Assembly (NCBI GenBank): GCA_949840805.1
Contig: CATKXR010000024.1
Coordinates: 1-58,543, forward strand
DNA: 58,543 nucleotides
Origin: an uncultured Lachnospiraceae bacterium
GTDB taxonomy: Bacteria; Bacillota; Clostridia; Lachnospirales; Lachnospiraceae
Direction of reading: 5' to 3'
Position numbers and translations under genes: made by a program. Positions 1 to 7,982 of this stretch are shown here, one piece after another (the first letter of the stretch is position 1; every line of letters begins with the position of its first letter). The notes under the pieces were generated by a model. It ran no database searches. It saw only the letters and a program-made list of their open reading frames with translations, and was not told the origin of the DNA.

Positions 1-119
1 TGCCCGTCCACGATTTGCAGGGAAAAGAAGCTGCCGCCAGAGAGGATACCGCAGATCAGGAGAATCACAAGGAGTGACACCAGGGGGCGGAACTCCATTC
101 TATCTTTGAATTTTTTCAT
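1..119 (-). CDS. Sugar ABC transporter permease, N-terminal part (cut by window edge)
   Basis: Only the first 39 or so codons are inside the window. The start ATG lies at 117-119, and the stop codon of the upstream ATPase gene directly abuts it (120-122). The peptide starts with a short basic stretch and then a hydrophobic first membrane segment (LVSLLVILLICGILSGG), as in RbsC/YtfT-type inner-membrane permeases. Position as third gene after the binding protein and the ATPase supports the call. The permease would form the membrane channel for the sugar bound by the protein at 1735-2793. Which sugar is carried cannot be told. Confidence 0.8.
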   Translation of the reverse strand, partial: MKKFKDRMEFRPLVSLLVILLICGILSGGSFFSLQIVDG

Positions 120-1628
120 TTATACCATCGCTCCTTCCCCGGCAATAATCTGCATAATGTGATGCTCATTGATGGCATCGCCGGTAAGTTCGTCTACGAT
201 CTGCTTATCCCGCAGGACATACATCCGGCTGCAGCAGCGCAGCATCTCCTCCATCTCCGAGGAGATGAACACACAGCTCATGCCCTTTTTGGCCAAATCC
301 ATAACCAGTTTCTGAATCTCCGCTTTGGCTCCGATATCAATGCCCCGGGTAGGTTCATCCAGAATCAGCAGATCCGGATCCGTGGCCAGCCAACGGGCCA
401 GCAGCACCTTTTGCTGATTGCCGCCGGATAGATTTTTGATCTGCTGGTCAGCCGAGGGTGTCTTGATGGCCAGCTCTTTAATAAAGCGGTCAGCGATCTG
501 CTGGGCCTCACTGTAGCGGATGATCTTTCCCAGGCCGCGCTTGGCCTGAAGGGCGATAATAATATTTTCCCGGATAGTCAGATCACCAATGATTCCCTCC
601 GCTTTCCGGTTCTCAGAGCAGAAAGCGATGCCAGAGCGGATGGCCTCTAAGGGGTCTTTGATACTGCTCTCTTTCTCCTCTATGTAGACTTTCCCAAAGG
701 TGCGCCGATCTGCGCCGAAGAGCAGCCGGGCGATTTCGCTCCGGCCTGAGCCAAGCAGACCGGAAAAGCCGCTGACCTCTCCCCGCTTCAGGCTAAAGGA
801 CACATCAGAGATGCTGCCGGTTCCGGCGTGCTCTAAGCGGAGGAACTCCTCTGCTTTGCTGTCCTGGGCCGCGGCGGGAGGCGCCTGCTCCAGCGCCTCG
901 TACTCCTTACCGATCATTTTGCCGATCAATTCCACCCTGGGCAGGTCAGCTGTCTCATAAGTACCTACATACTCTCCGTTGCGCAGAACGGTGAGCCGGT
1001 CTGTAACCGCATAGACCTGGTCCAGAAAATGGGTAACAAAGACAATACCAAGGCCCCGGGCTTTCAGCATCTTCATGATTTCAAACAGTTTCTCCACCTC
1101 GGCGGCCGACAGGCTGGAAGTGGGTTCATCCAAAATTAATATCTTTGCCTGAACATCTACGGCCCTGGCAATGGCAATCATCTGCTGGATGGCCACAGAG
1201 TAATTGTCCAGTTTAACCGTCACGTCAATGTCCAGATCAAACTGTTTCAGCAATTCCTTTGATTTTGTGTTGATGGTTTTCCAGTCTATTTTGCAGAATT
1301 TCATGGGCTCCCGGCCAGCATAAATATTCTCCGCCACCGTCAGGTGAGGGCATAGGTTGACCTCCTGATAGACGGTACTGATGCCCTGTTTCTGGGCCTC
1401 CAGGGGGGATTTAACAAAGATAGTTTTCCCGTCCATGGTAACTGTGCCGCTGTCCATATGCTCCACGCCGGTGAGTACCTTAATCAGCGTGGACTTTCCC
1501 GCGCCGTTTTCCCCCAGCAAGGCATGAATTTCTCCGGCATTCAGACGAAACTGTACATCATTCAAGGCAATAACCCCAGGAAAGCGTTTATGGATATGTT
1601 CCATTACAAGCAGATTATCCTGAGTCAA
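120..1628 (-). CDS. Sugar ABC transporter ATP-binding protein (YtfR/RbsA type, two ATPase domains)
   Basis: This 502-residue cytoplasmic ATPase drives sugar import. The first nucleotide-binding domain has Walker A GENGAGKST (about residues 39-47) and Walker B LILDEPTSSL. The second domain has a degenerate P-loop (GLLGSGRSE) and a signature LSGGNQQK followed by LLILDEPTRGID, the standard asymmetric pattern of the CUT2/RbsA family. Phrases such as VYQEVNLCPHLTVAEN and VTHFLDQVY are typical of YtfR, the galactofuranose-type member, so a YtfQRT-like system is likely. Length is normal. It lies between the binding-protein gene and the permease gene. A GC-rich hairpin separates it from the binding protein. 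Confidence 0.93.
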   Translation of the reverse strand: MTQDNLLVMEHIHKRFPGVIALNDVQFRLNAGEIHALLGENGAGKSTLIKVLTGVEHMDSGTVTMDGKTIFVKSPLEAQKQGISTVYQEVNLCPHLTVAENIYAGREPMKFCKIDWKTINTKSKELLKQFDLDIDVTVKLDNYSVAIQQMIAIARAVDVQAKILILDEPTSSLSAAEVEKLFEIMKMLKARGLGIVFVTHFLDQVYAVTDRLTVLRNGEYVGTYETADLPRVELIGKMIGKEYEALEQAPPAAAQDSKAEEFLRLEHAGTGSISDVSFSLKRGEVSGFSGLLGSGRSEIARLLFGADRRTFGKVYIEEKESSIKDPLEAIRSGIAFCSENRKAEGIIGDLTIRENIIIALQAKRGLGKIIRYSEAQQIADRFIKELAIKTPSADQQIKNLSGGNQQKVLLARWLATDPDLLILDEPTRGIDIGAKAEIQKLVMDLAKKGMSCVFISSEMEEMLRCCSRMYVLRDKQIVDELTGDAINEHHIMQIIAGEGAMV

Positions 1629-1649
1629 AGTGATACCTCCTTATATAAC

Positions 1650-1692
1650 GGGCCCCGGACCGGCCGAAAATCAGCTGGGACCGGGGGCCTGG
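1650..1692 (-). promoter_or_regulatory. GC-rich inverted repeat between binding-protein and ATPase genes
   Basis: The gap between the two transporter genes holds a GGCCCCGG / CCGGGGGCC inverted repeat with no T-run behind it. Such hairpins after a binding-protein gene commonly stabilise the upstream transcript or lower transcription of the later genes, giving more binding protein than ATPase. The pairing is seen in the sequence; the role is inferred. Confidence 0.5.
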
Positions 1693-1734
1693 AATTATTT
1701 GAGATGATTTGTATCTGCTTAGTACATCGTTGCA

Positions 1735-2793
1735 TTAATAAGCGCGGCCATCAACCACGTCAGCGGTAACCCGGTCGGAGGTGTAGACCTCGTCAGCGGA
1801 CATAATCCACTTGTCCACAGACTCTCCGGCTTTCAGTTTGGCGGCAGTGTCGAAAATCTGGTTGGCCAGGATGGGAGTACACTCCACAGTGCAGTTCATC
1901 TCACCGGCCAGAATGGCCTCAAAAGCACCCTTCACGCCGTCCACGCCCACGATCTTGATGTCTTCACCAGGCTTTAAGCCGGCTTCCTTGATGGCCTCAA
2001 TGGCGCCCAGTGCCATGTCGTCATTGTGGCAGAACACGCCGTCGATCTTATCATAAGTCTTCAGGAAGGACTCCATGACTTCCTTGCCCTGGGCACGGGT
2101 GAAATCGCCGGTCTGGGAAGCAACGATCTCAATCCCGGAGCAGTTGGCGGCCATGTACTCATCAAAGCCCTGCTTGCGCTGGACCGCGGCGGAAGCGCCC
2201 ACAGTGCCCTCCAGTTCCACAACAACGCCGCTGCCGCCCAACAGATCGTTCATGGCAATGGCGGCCTGCTCACCGGCCCACACATGGTCGGAGGCAATCA
2301 TAGTGGTGTACAGGCTGTCATCGGTATTGGTATCGATTCCCCGGTCCACCAGAATGACAGGGATACCGGCCTCCTGGCACTCGGTCAGAACGGCCTCCCA
2401 GCCTGTCTCGACTACAGGCGGAAAAGCAATCACGTCCACGCCCATCTCAATGAAGCTGCGGATGGCCTTGATCTGGTTTTCCTGCTTCTGTTGGGCATCG
2501 GCAAAGTGGAGCTCCACCGTGTCGGTAGCCCGGGCGGCGTACCACTGGATATCGTTGGTCTCAGCATCGCGCCAGCCGGACTCCTGGCCGATCTGGGCAA
2601 AGCCAACCACCAGCTTATCATTGGCAGATTTGCCGGAGGCAGGGGCCGGAGCGGGAGCCTGGGTGCTGCTCTCGGCTGGCGGATTGGTAGCAGCCGGCGA
2701 GGTGGTACTGGCAGTGGACTGACTGCTGTTTCCACAGGCTGCCAGGGATAAACTCATGGTTGCTGCTAACATCATCGCAAAAACTTTTTTCAT
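1735..2793 (-). CDS. Sugar ABC transporter substrate-binding lipoprotein (YtfQ-like)
   Basis: The protein starts with a lipoprotein signal (MKKVFAMMLAATMSLSLAACG), with the lipobox Cys followed by a long Ser/Thr/Pro/Ala linker. A type-1 periplasmic-binding fold follows, with typical phrases VVGFAQIGQESGWRDAET, IAFPPVVETGWEAVL, GIPVILVDRGID and VFCHNDDMALGAIEA. It would sit on the outer face of the membrane, bind a sugar and hand it to the permease. The ATG at 2791-2793 is chosen over an upstream TTG because the ribosome site GGAGGG lies exactly between them. It is the first gene of the operon. The YtfQ likeness suggests a furanose sugar, but this is inference. Confidence 0.9.
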   Translation of the reverse strand: MKKVFAMMLAATMSLSLAACGNSSQSTASTTSPAATNPPAESSTQAPAPAPASGKSANDKLVVGFAQIGQESGWRDAETNDIQWYAARATDTVELHFADAQQKQENQIKAIRSFIEMGVDVIAFPPVVETGWEAVLTECQEAGIPVILVDRGIDTNTDDSLYTTMIASDHVWAGEQAAIAMNDLLGGSGVVVELEGTVGASAAVQRKQGFDEYMAANCSGIEIVASQTGDFTRAQGKEVMESFLKTYDKIDGVFCHNDDMALGAIEAIKEAGLKPGEDIKIVGVDGVKGAFEAILAGEMNCTVECTPILANQIFDTAAKLKAGESVDKWIMSADEVYTSDRVTADVVDGRAY

Positions 2794-3017
2794 TTTACTT
2801 CCCTCCAAATTATATTTTTAGGTTTCCCCTTTGGTATTTTTATTATATTGGGAAGCAAAGAAAAAATCTTTAGATAAATTTGACCTGATGTTACGATTTT
2901 TTGCAGTAGGAAAAATGAAACCGGTTTTGCGAATTACCTCCACCGTACCGCTGGAATCTGCGATCACCGCAGTGCTTTTTCCTTTAATGATTTTTTTGCA
3001 TACAGAATCGATCAATT

Positions 3018-3290
3018 TTAAAAGGCGGCCTTCCTTACGGCCTTCTTCACGCCTTTCACGAAAATCCGATCTGCAACGCTTTCCATCTGCTTCACTCCTT
3101 CCTCGATTTCTTTAAGACGCCGGTTCTCGGCAGCCAGTTCCAGGTAATGCATGTCTTTTGGGTCTTTGCACCAAAAATCCTGCATCAGCCTTCCAAAAGG
3201 CGTATCATCCTGCTTCTGTCCGTTCACAAAACTGTATGGATCCGGCCCATGCATCTTTATGTTCCAGCTGGCATACAGGCAAATAAAAAC
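3018..3290 (-). pseudogene. C-terminal fragment of an Rpn/PD-(D/E)XK-type nuclease
   Basis: The frame reads about 90 residues, ending in a charged coiled-coil-like tail (LAAENRRLKEIEEGVKQ). An in-frame stretch upstream of the first Met (YASWNIKMHGPDPYSF) shows that the N-terminal part is missing and that 3252 is not a true start. The composition resembles the C-terminal region of Rpn-family recombination-promoting nucleases, and a complete member of that family lies directly upstream. It is probably what remains of a second copy. The family call rests on context and general resemblance. Confidence 0.4.
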
Positions 3291-3318
3291 CCCCGGCGTT
3301 ACTTAGGGGGCTTTTAAA
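3281..3318 (-). terminator. Rho-independent terminator after the Rpn-type nuclease
   Basis: On the minus strand a GCCCCC / GGGGGT stem with an 11-base loop is followed by TTTTTATTT. It lies just downstream of the nuclease gene that ends at 3365. Confidence 0.8.
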
Positions 3319-3364
3319 AGGATATATATTTTTTAATTATTTTGTTGTTTCTGTCCGCTTTCCA

Positions 3365-4204
3365 TCACATGGGCATACCGTCTTCCGCAGCCCAAGAACG
3401 GATCGTGTCGGATGGAAGCTCCAGTATCTCCGCAATCTCCTCAAAAGAAGTGCCTTTTTTTCGCATATTAAATGCTGTTTTCCTTGCCCGCTTAAGATCG
3501 CCTTCCTCGCGACCTTCCATGCGAGCCTCCCGTCGTTCATCCGCTATCTTGATCGCCCACGTCATATAACTCACCTTCCATTCGTCGTTGTTATTAATGG
3601 CTGCCACTTTGTTTTCCAATGCCTGAGTATAAGGGTCTTCTGCTTTCCCTTCCATGATGTAACGCATCAGAGCTTTAAACTCATCACTGACATTTCCTTT
3701 ATGCCCGGTAGCATTCACAAAAATCTTCCAGGCGTCATCCCCCAGCGGATGGTAAGAACCATCGCTTAACTGGTAGTATTCCCCGCATTGGTAGACATAC
3801 TCATTATGGCCGAAGGGGTCGAATGTGCAGACGAAAATTACCAGGCTCTTTTTCAGGCTGATGTAATCCTCCCCTTTGGCAAGGATGTTCAGGTCGATCA
3901 TCCCCTGATAATATCTCGAACGCCTTGGGAGATTCCGGTTCTTTCCGGTCTGCATCTCAACATCGTAGACCGTATGTTCCCCATCTTCAACATACACATC
4001 CATACGGATCGATTTTGCGTTTATCATAATATCTACAGATTTCTGCCTCTCCGAGTACTCGATCTTTTTGATCTTTACCCCGAGAATGGTCTCCAGGAAC
4101 GGCTTGCAGTATTCGGGATCCGCCATCACGGTGCCGAACATCATGTCATCCTGGATCGTTACTGGTGTAAACTGTCCTGCGAGAATTTTCTCTTTGTCTG
4201 TCAT
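3365..4204 (-). CDS. Rpn-family recombination-promoting nuclease / putative transposase (PD-(D/E)XK)
   Basis: This 279-residue protein carries a PD-(D/E)XK nuclease core: Asp69 in IRMDVYVEDG, then DVEMQ with Glu83 and Gln85, followed by a conserved Arg/Tyr-rich stretch (RRSRYYQGMID). The C-terminal part is basic and helical (AREEGDLKRARKTAFNM-like) and ends in a small HTH-like segment (SFEEIAEILELPSDTIRSWA). Members are annotated as transposases but are DNA endonucleases, and in many genomes they are multicopy. The ribosome site AGGAGA precedes the start at good spacing. A terminator follows. Its role here is unknown; it is one of several possible defence or mobile-element genes in this stretch. 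Confidence 0.82.
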   Translation of the reverse strand: MTDKEKILAGQFTPVTIQDDMMFGTVMADPEYCKPFLETILGVKIKKIEYSERQKSVDIMINAKSIRMDVYVEDGEHTVYDVEMQTGKNRNLPRRSRYYQGMIDLNILAKGEDYISLKKSLVIFVCTFDPFGHNEYVYQCGEYYQLSDGSYHPLGDDAWKIFVNATGHKGNVSDEFKALMRYIMEGKAEDPYTQALENKVAAINNNDEWKVSYMTWAIKIADERREARMEGREEGDLKRARKTAFNMRKKGTSFEEIAEILELPSDTIRSWAAEDGMPM

Positions 4205-4686
4205 ATTTTTCTCCTATGCGCAGGAATCTGCCTAACCTTATTATACAATAAGCCAGGTTTTCCCGCAATCCTTATTTTCTATAATCAGCTCTGACGCTTA
4301 AACTCATGTATATTTCTTCAAAGAAATATAGGAATTTCATTTTTATAAACCGCCTTTCGCTTCGCTCAAGGCAGATGTTTTTCTTACCGGGATCGCCTGC
4401 CAGCTGACGGTCATCGTTGCGCACCACATGAACTGTCCCCAGTACATCCGGAGCCTGAAACCTTTCATTGCCAGAAATAAATATACAATTTTCATAGTTC
4501 TTTTGCGGGCTTATGGAAGTGCGCCCAAAATCCGATGTTCTATGTCAATTCAGAAGCAATTCTGAATAATGACCGGTTTTTCTCTCCTTCTATAGTAGAA
4601 AGTTATCCACATCAAAAGGAAAAAGCATTCTGTTTAGGGTCCAGGTATCTTTCTTGAACCTGGCAGCGCCATGCTGCCTTGGTTAC
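4205..4686. other. Intergenic stretch with hairpins and possible gene debris
   Basis: No convincing gene is seen in these 480 bases. It holds perfect inverted repeats at 4309-4330 (10-bp arms) and 4548-4567 (ATTCAGAA, 4-base loop), and two adjacent hairpins at 4641-4678 (CCAGGT/ACCTGG and GGCAGC/GCTGCC) just past the end of the Fic gene. A minus-strand frame around 4330-4500 looks codon-like but has no start and matches nothing I recognise, so it may be debris of a lost gene. Confidence 0.4.
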
Positions 4687-5679
4687 TCATGTTCTTATAT
4701 ATCTCTGATTTCTGCTGTTCGGCTTATCCGGTATTGTCATCCGGATTACATTCATCTCAACTGCCGGATGAAGGTAATTTCTCCGGAATCCTTCTTTCGC
4801 TTTTAACCCCAACTTTTCCATCAGCGCATTACCCGTGTAAGGAACGTCATATTCCATAACTTCGAGTAATTTTTGGACAGCTTCTGGAAGGTATTCATTT
4901 TTCTCACTGATTTGGGAGGAAATATCATCCAGTATTTTATCAATTTGAAACAGCATAAATTCAATAAAAATTGTAGATTCCCCAGCAACATGGCACCGGG
5001 AAATAGCATCATAATATTCATCCTGGAATTTTTCAATCTGGCTTTCAATAGGGATATATTCAAATACCGGTCTCCATTTAGACAGGAACGATGTATGCCA
5101 TAACCTTGCCATTCTGCCATTTCCATCGGAAAAAGGATGGATGAACACAAATTCATAATGAAATACACTGCTCAAAATCAATGGATGGACATATTCCTGT
5201 GCTTCCTTTATCCAAGCAAATAATTCATCCATAAGCTGTGGTACAAATTGTGCAGGCGGTGCCATGAAAATACATTGCCCACCATTAAAAACACCTTCTT
5301 CTCCTGAACGAAATTCACCGGATTCTTCCACAAGATACTTTGTCATAATTCCATGAAATTGCTTCAAATGCCGGATATTATAGGGATCAATCTCAGAAAG
5401 ATATTCATAAGCGGCATAAGCATTCTTCACTTCTTGAATTTCTTTCTGCTCACCCAGTACAGCCTTGCCATTAATAATATCCCGAACCTGTCCCAGCGTC
5501 AAAGAGTTTGCTTCAATCTTCAAAGATGAATGAATCGATTTGATTCTGTTATTTCTCCTCAAATGCGGTTTTGTTTCCAGATTGCTGGTTGCGCTTATCC
5601 GTCCTATTTTTTCAGAAATCAACGATACATACGATAATATCCTATTCGTTATTGAAAAAGGCGGTTTGTGTCTGCCCAT
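4687..5679 (-). CDS. Fic/DOC family protein (probable AMP-transferase)
   Basis: The protein is 330 residues long. The Fic active-site loop HPFSDGNGRMARL is at residues 181-193 with catalytic His181. Fic enzymes usually transfer AMP from ATP to a hydroxyl of a target protein. An N-terminal segment SSLKIEAN (residues 51-58) matches the autoinhibitory helix pattern S-x-x-x-E, with Glu56 to block the ATP site, although the following Gly/Asn is Ala. That makes it a self-inhibited (class II-like) Fic. The C-terminal part looks like a winged helix. The ribosome site GGAGG lies 8-9 bases before the ATG. Three 12-bp tandem repeats lie just upstream. Its target is unknown. Confidence 0.9.
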   Translation of the reverse strand: MGRHKPPFSITNRILSYVSLISEKIGRISATSNLETKPHLRRNNRIKSIHSSLKIEANSLTLGQVRDIINGKAVLGEQKEIQEVKNAYAAYEYLSEIDPYNIRHLKQFHGIMTKYLVEESGEFRSGEEGVFNGGQCIFMAPPAQFVPQLMDELFAWIKEAQEYVHPLILSSVFHYEFVFIHPFSDGNGRMARLWHTSFLSKWRPVFEYIPIESQIEKFQDEYYDAISRCHVAGESTIFIEFMLFQIDKILDDISSQISEKNEYLPEAVQKLLEVMEYDVPYTGNALMEKLGLKAKEGFRRNYLHPAVEMNVIRMTIPDKPNSRNQRYIRT

Positions 5680-5691
5680 ATAAGAACCTCC

Positions 5692-5723
5692 ATTATCTTA
5701 CGTATTATCTTACGTATTATCTT
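5692..5723 (-). repeat. 12-bp tandem repeat in the leader of the Fic gene
   Basis: The unit attatcttacgt is repeated 2.7 times without mismatch, immediately upstream of the Fic ribosome site. It could be an operator array or simply a slippage-prone leader. Confidence 0.8.
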
Positions 5724-5792
5724 CCTCCATTATACGAGTTTTACAAGAAAATTCAATCTCTTCAACAGACGGAATTTACAACTTTTTAATTT

Positions 5793-5918
5793 TTATCCCA
5801 GGAAGAATACCACGTACCCCTCCTTGCTGCATGGGAAGGCATAGTTGCATGTCTTGCCGTAGAAGCCCTCCTCTCTGGTCCATATACCCTGATTCATGTT
5901 TTCGTTATAAGATCCCAT
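5793..5918 (-). CDS. Small 41-residue ORF upstream of Fic, unknown
   Basis: This short frame starts at an ATG preceded by CGGAGA at good spacing and encodes a 41-residue peptide that begins MGSYNENMNQGIW and contains two Cys (KTCNYAFPCS). It points the same way as the Fic gene 113 bases downstream. The frame before it (ending at 5949) also looks like the tail of a gene. It could be a real small gene, or the last piece of a lost mobile-element gene that happens to keep a start. I do not recognise the family. Confidence 0.35.
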   Translation of the reverse strand: MGSYNENMNQGIWTREEGFYGKTCNYAFPCSKEGYVVFFLG

Positions 5919-5948
5919 TTTTTCTCCGATATTGTTTTTTGTGCTTTT

Positions 5949-6164
5949 TTAGATATTGCATCGCCATGCCGCCGTCTTCTTTTTCTTTGTCGCCGCCTTC
6001 TCTGCCCTGCGCTTTTCCGCCTCATGGTCCACCAGGTCATACGGCTCTTTAAGGATCCCATAGACCAAAAGAAAGTGAAGCAGTACGACACAATCAAACA
6101 GAACGTAGACAGTATCTTGCGGCAGGCGAAGCAGCCGGGACTGGACAGGGAAACACAAAGATAA
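5949..6164. pseudogene. Overlapping gene debris, probably from a lost mobile element
   Basis: On the minus strand, a frame ending at 5949 has a charged tail (YDLVDHEAEKRRAEKAATKK) that is protein-like, while its upstream part is not. On the plus strand, 6054-6164 reads as a tail without start (VKQYDTIKQNVDSILRQAKQ), ending in a stop. Two truncated tails meeting head to head suggest a deletion junction. Neither family is identified. Confidence 0.35.
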
Positions 6165-6177
6165 AAAAATCCAACAA

Positions 6178-6214
6178 ACATTAACAAAAATGCGGAACAT
6201 ACATTAACAAAAAT
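6178..6214 (+). promoter_or_regulatory. 14-bp direct repeats upstream of blaI-like gene
   Basis: ACATTAACAAAAAT occurs twice without mismatch, at 6178-6191 and 6201-6214, just upstream of an AT-rich promoter-like stretch. BlaI/CopY repressors bind short repeated or dyad sites in their own promoters, so an operator is a reasonable reading; binding is not shown. Confidence 0.5.
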
Positions 6215-6265
6215 CAAATTTTGTCCGATATATATAGAAATATAATAAAACGGAGGATAAACAGA

Positions 6266-6673
6266 ATGGAAAGAGAAACTACGCCAAGTCAGAGTGAATG
6301 GCTGATTATGGAGGTGTTTTGGGCAAATGATACGCCTACCATGACTGCAAAGGAAGTTATCAAGAAAATGCAAGGCAGGTCAAATATGTCGCCCAGAATG
6401 GTGCGTGTCCTGCTGAATCGTTTATGGCAGAAAGGTGTTTTAAGCTATACCGTAGATGAACATGATTTAAGGGTCTATCACTATACCGTTGAAAAGTCAA
6501 AAGAGGAATGCCAGAGGGAGAAAAGCCGGAAATTTGTAGAGAGCTATTTTGAGGGCAGCCAAAAGAACGCAATGGCGGCCCTGTTGCAGAGTGCAAAGCT
6601 AACGGAAGAACAGCTTCAAGAATTGGAAGAAATCCTGGATAAATACAAAGACAAGGATAATGACAAAGAATGA
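6266..6673 (+). CDS. BlaI/MecI/CopY-family transcriptional repressor
   Basis: The 135-residue protein has an N-terminal winged helix (SEWLIMEVFWANDTPTMTAKEV, then MVRVLLNRLWQKGVL) and a C-terminal helical dimerisation part, as in BlaI and MecI. These repressors are cleaved by a partner membrane protease when a signal arrives. The ATG at 6266 is preferred over an earlier one because CGGAGG lies 7-8 bases before it. The stop codon overlaps the start of the next gene (ATGA), so the two are translationally coupled. No beta-lactamase or PBP2a gene is near. Confidence 0.92.
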   Translation: MERETTPSQSEWLIMEVFWANDTPTMTAKEVIKKMQGRSNMSPRMVRVLLNRLWQKGVLSYTVDEHDLRVYHYTVEKSKEECQREKSRKFVESYFEGSQKNAMAALLQSAKLTEEQLQELEEILDKYKDKDNDKE

Positions 6674-7923
6674 TGGTGCAGGAAATTTGGAATAGCGGGA
6701 TAAGTTTTTTGAACCTTGCAGCTATTTATTATGTCATTCAAATCTTAAAGTGTGTTCAGATTTCTTTCGTGATATTTGCATTTGTGTTTCTCCTGCGGAA
6801 AACTCTGTTGAAAAACAAGGTATTCCTAAAAGGTACGTTATGGAGTTTGTTTCTTCCAGTTTTATTTGTAGGAAAGATAAAATTTTTTTATGAAAATACA
6901 ATCGGCGCAATATTGTTTTCTTGGTGGACTGAAATATGCAAAATCCATGTATGGATAAATTGGATTTACTTATGCGGCGTATTTGTATATGCCGCCCGGT
7001 TAATTTATAAAAAAAGAAAGCTGAAAAAACTGGTTGCAGGCATGGAAAAAAGAGAAGCCTGGGGTACTTGTATCTATGTTACCAAAATGCCTGTTACACC
7101 GTTCACCATAGGAATATTCAGACCAAGGATAATCATGCCGGAAGTGATATTGAAAGAATATTCCCAAAAGGATTTACAGACAATCCTGCTCCATGAAAAA
7201 ACGCATATCCAGTTAGGGCATTTGCTGTTTTATTTTTTGTGGGATATATTGCGGGTTATATTATGGCTCAACCCATTTCTTACCATAGGCACAAGGTATT
7301 TCCGGGAGGATATGGAGGAAATCTGCGACTTTGTAACAATCCAAAGAAGCCAAAGGAAAGCATATACATACGGGCAGTTATTATTAAAAAGCATGAGGAT
7401 ATTGCAGGCTGAAAGTGAAAATTTTAATATGTATGCTACCTTTGCAGGAGATAAGGAATATCAAAATATCCGGGAGAGAGTGACAAGGATTGCCCGGTAT
7501 AAACCATATAGACGGCTTGCGGCAGTTAGTACATTGATTGCTGCGGCATTGTGCATAGCAGCAACGGGTATATGGATAAATAATATTTCTTATGACAGAA
7601 ATATTGCCAATGACGCTATCTCTACACATGGATTTGACGGTAAAAATGTTACTTTTTATAATACCAATGATGAACTACAACAAATGATTTCTTATGATGA
7701 CAATTTCGTTTATGTGGATAGGGAAGCATTTGAAAATTATTTGCAGGAAAATAATGCAAAAGGGGATATTATTATAGTTTTTGGGGGCTTTTATAAACTT
7801 CCCGGCGTTGGAGGGATTGGGTGTCACTGTTATTATGAATTTGGTTCAAAGGAGCAGGTAGTCAAAATCCCTTATGAAAATCCAATAAATGACTGGCGGG
7901 TAAAATTGCTTAAAATGCTGTAA
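6670..7923 (+). CDS. BlaR1/MecR1-type M56 membrane metallopeptidase
   Basis: This 417-residue protein has several N-terminal membrane segments, then the zinc motif HEKTH (residues 175-179) and a downstream acidic metal-ligand region (EEICDFVTIQ), as in M56 peptidases. Another membrane segment follows near residues 278-300. The outer domain is short (about 115 residues) and has no penicillin-binding-protein fold, so it is not a classical beta-lactam sensor. It probably senses another signal and triggers cleavage of the BlaI-like repressor, with which it overlaps by four bases. Confidence 0.88.
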   Translation: MMVQEIWNSGISFLNLAAIYYVIQILKCVQISFVIFAFVFLLRKTLLKNKVFLKGTLWSLFLPVLFVGKIKFFYENTIGAILFSWWTEICKIHVWINWIYLCGVFVYAARLIYKKRKLKKLVAGMEKREAWGTCIYVTKMPVTPFTIGIFRPRIIMPEVILKEYSQKDLQTILLHEKTHIQLGHLLFYFLWDILRVILWLNPFLTIGTRYFREDMEEICDFVTIQRSQRKAYTYGQLLLKSMRILQAESENFNMYATFAGDKEYQNIRERVTRIARYKPYRRLAAVSTLIAAALCIAATGIWINNISYDRNIANDAISTHGFDGKNVTFYNTNDELQQMISYDDNFVYVDREAFENYLQENNAKGDIIIVFGGFYKLPGVGGIGCHCYYEFGSKEQVVKIPYENPINDWRVKLLKML

Positions 7924-7982
7924 ATGTAACATGGAAATGGATTTCAAATAAATTTATTATCAAGGAGGACAAAATCATAGCA

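Noticed and set aside
2026..2751. 241-codon plus-strand frame
   Set aside because: It is antisense to the sugar-binding lipoprotein gene and has no ribosome site or recognisable motif.
2818..3015. 65-codon minus-strand frame before the binding-protein gene
   Set aside because: It covers the likely promoter region of the ABC operon, lacks a clear ribosome site and matches no family.
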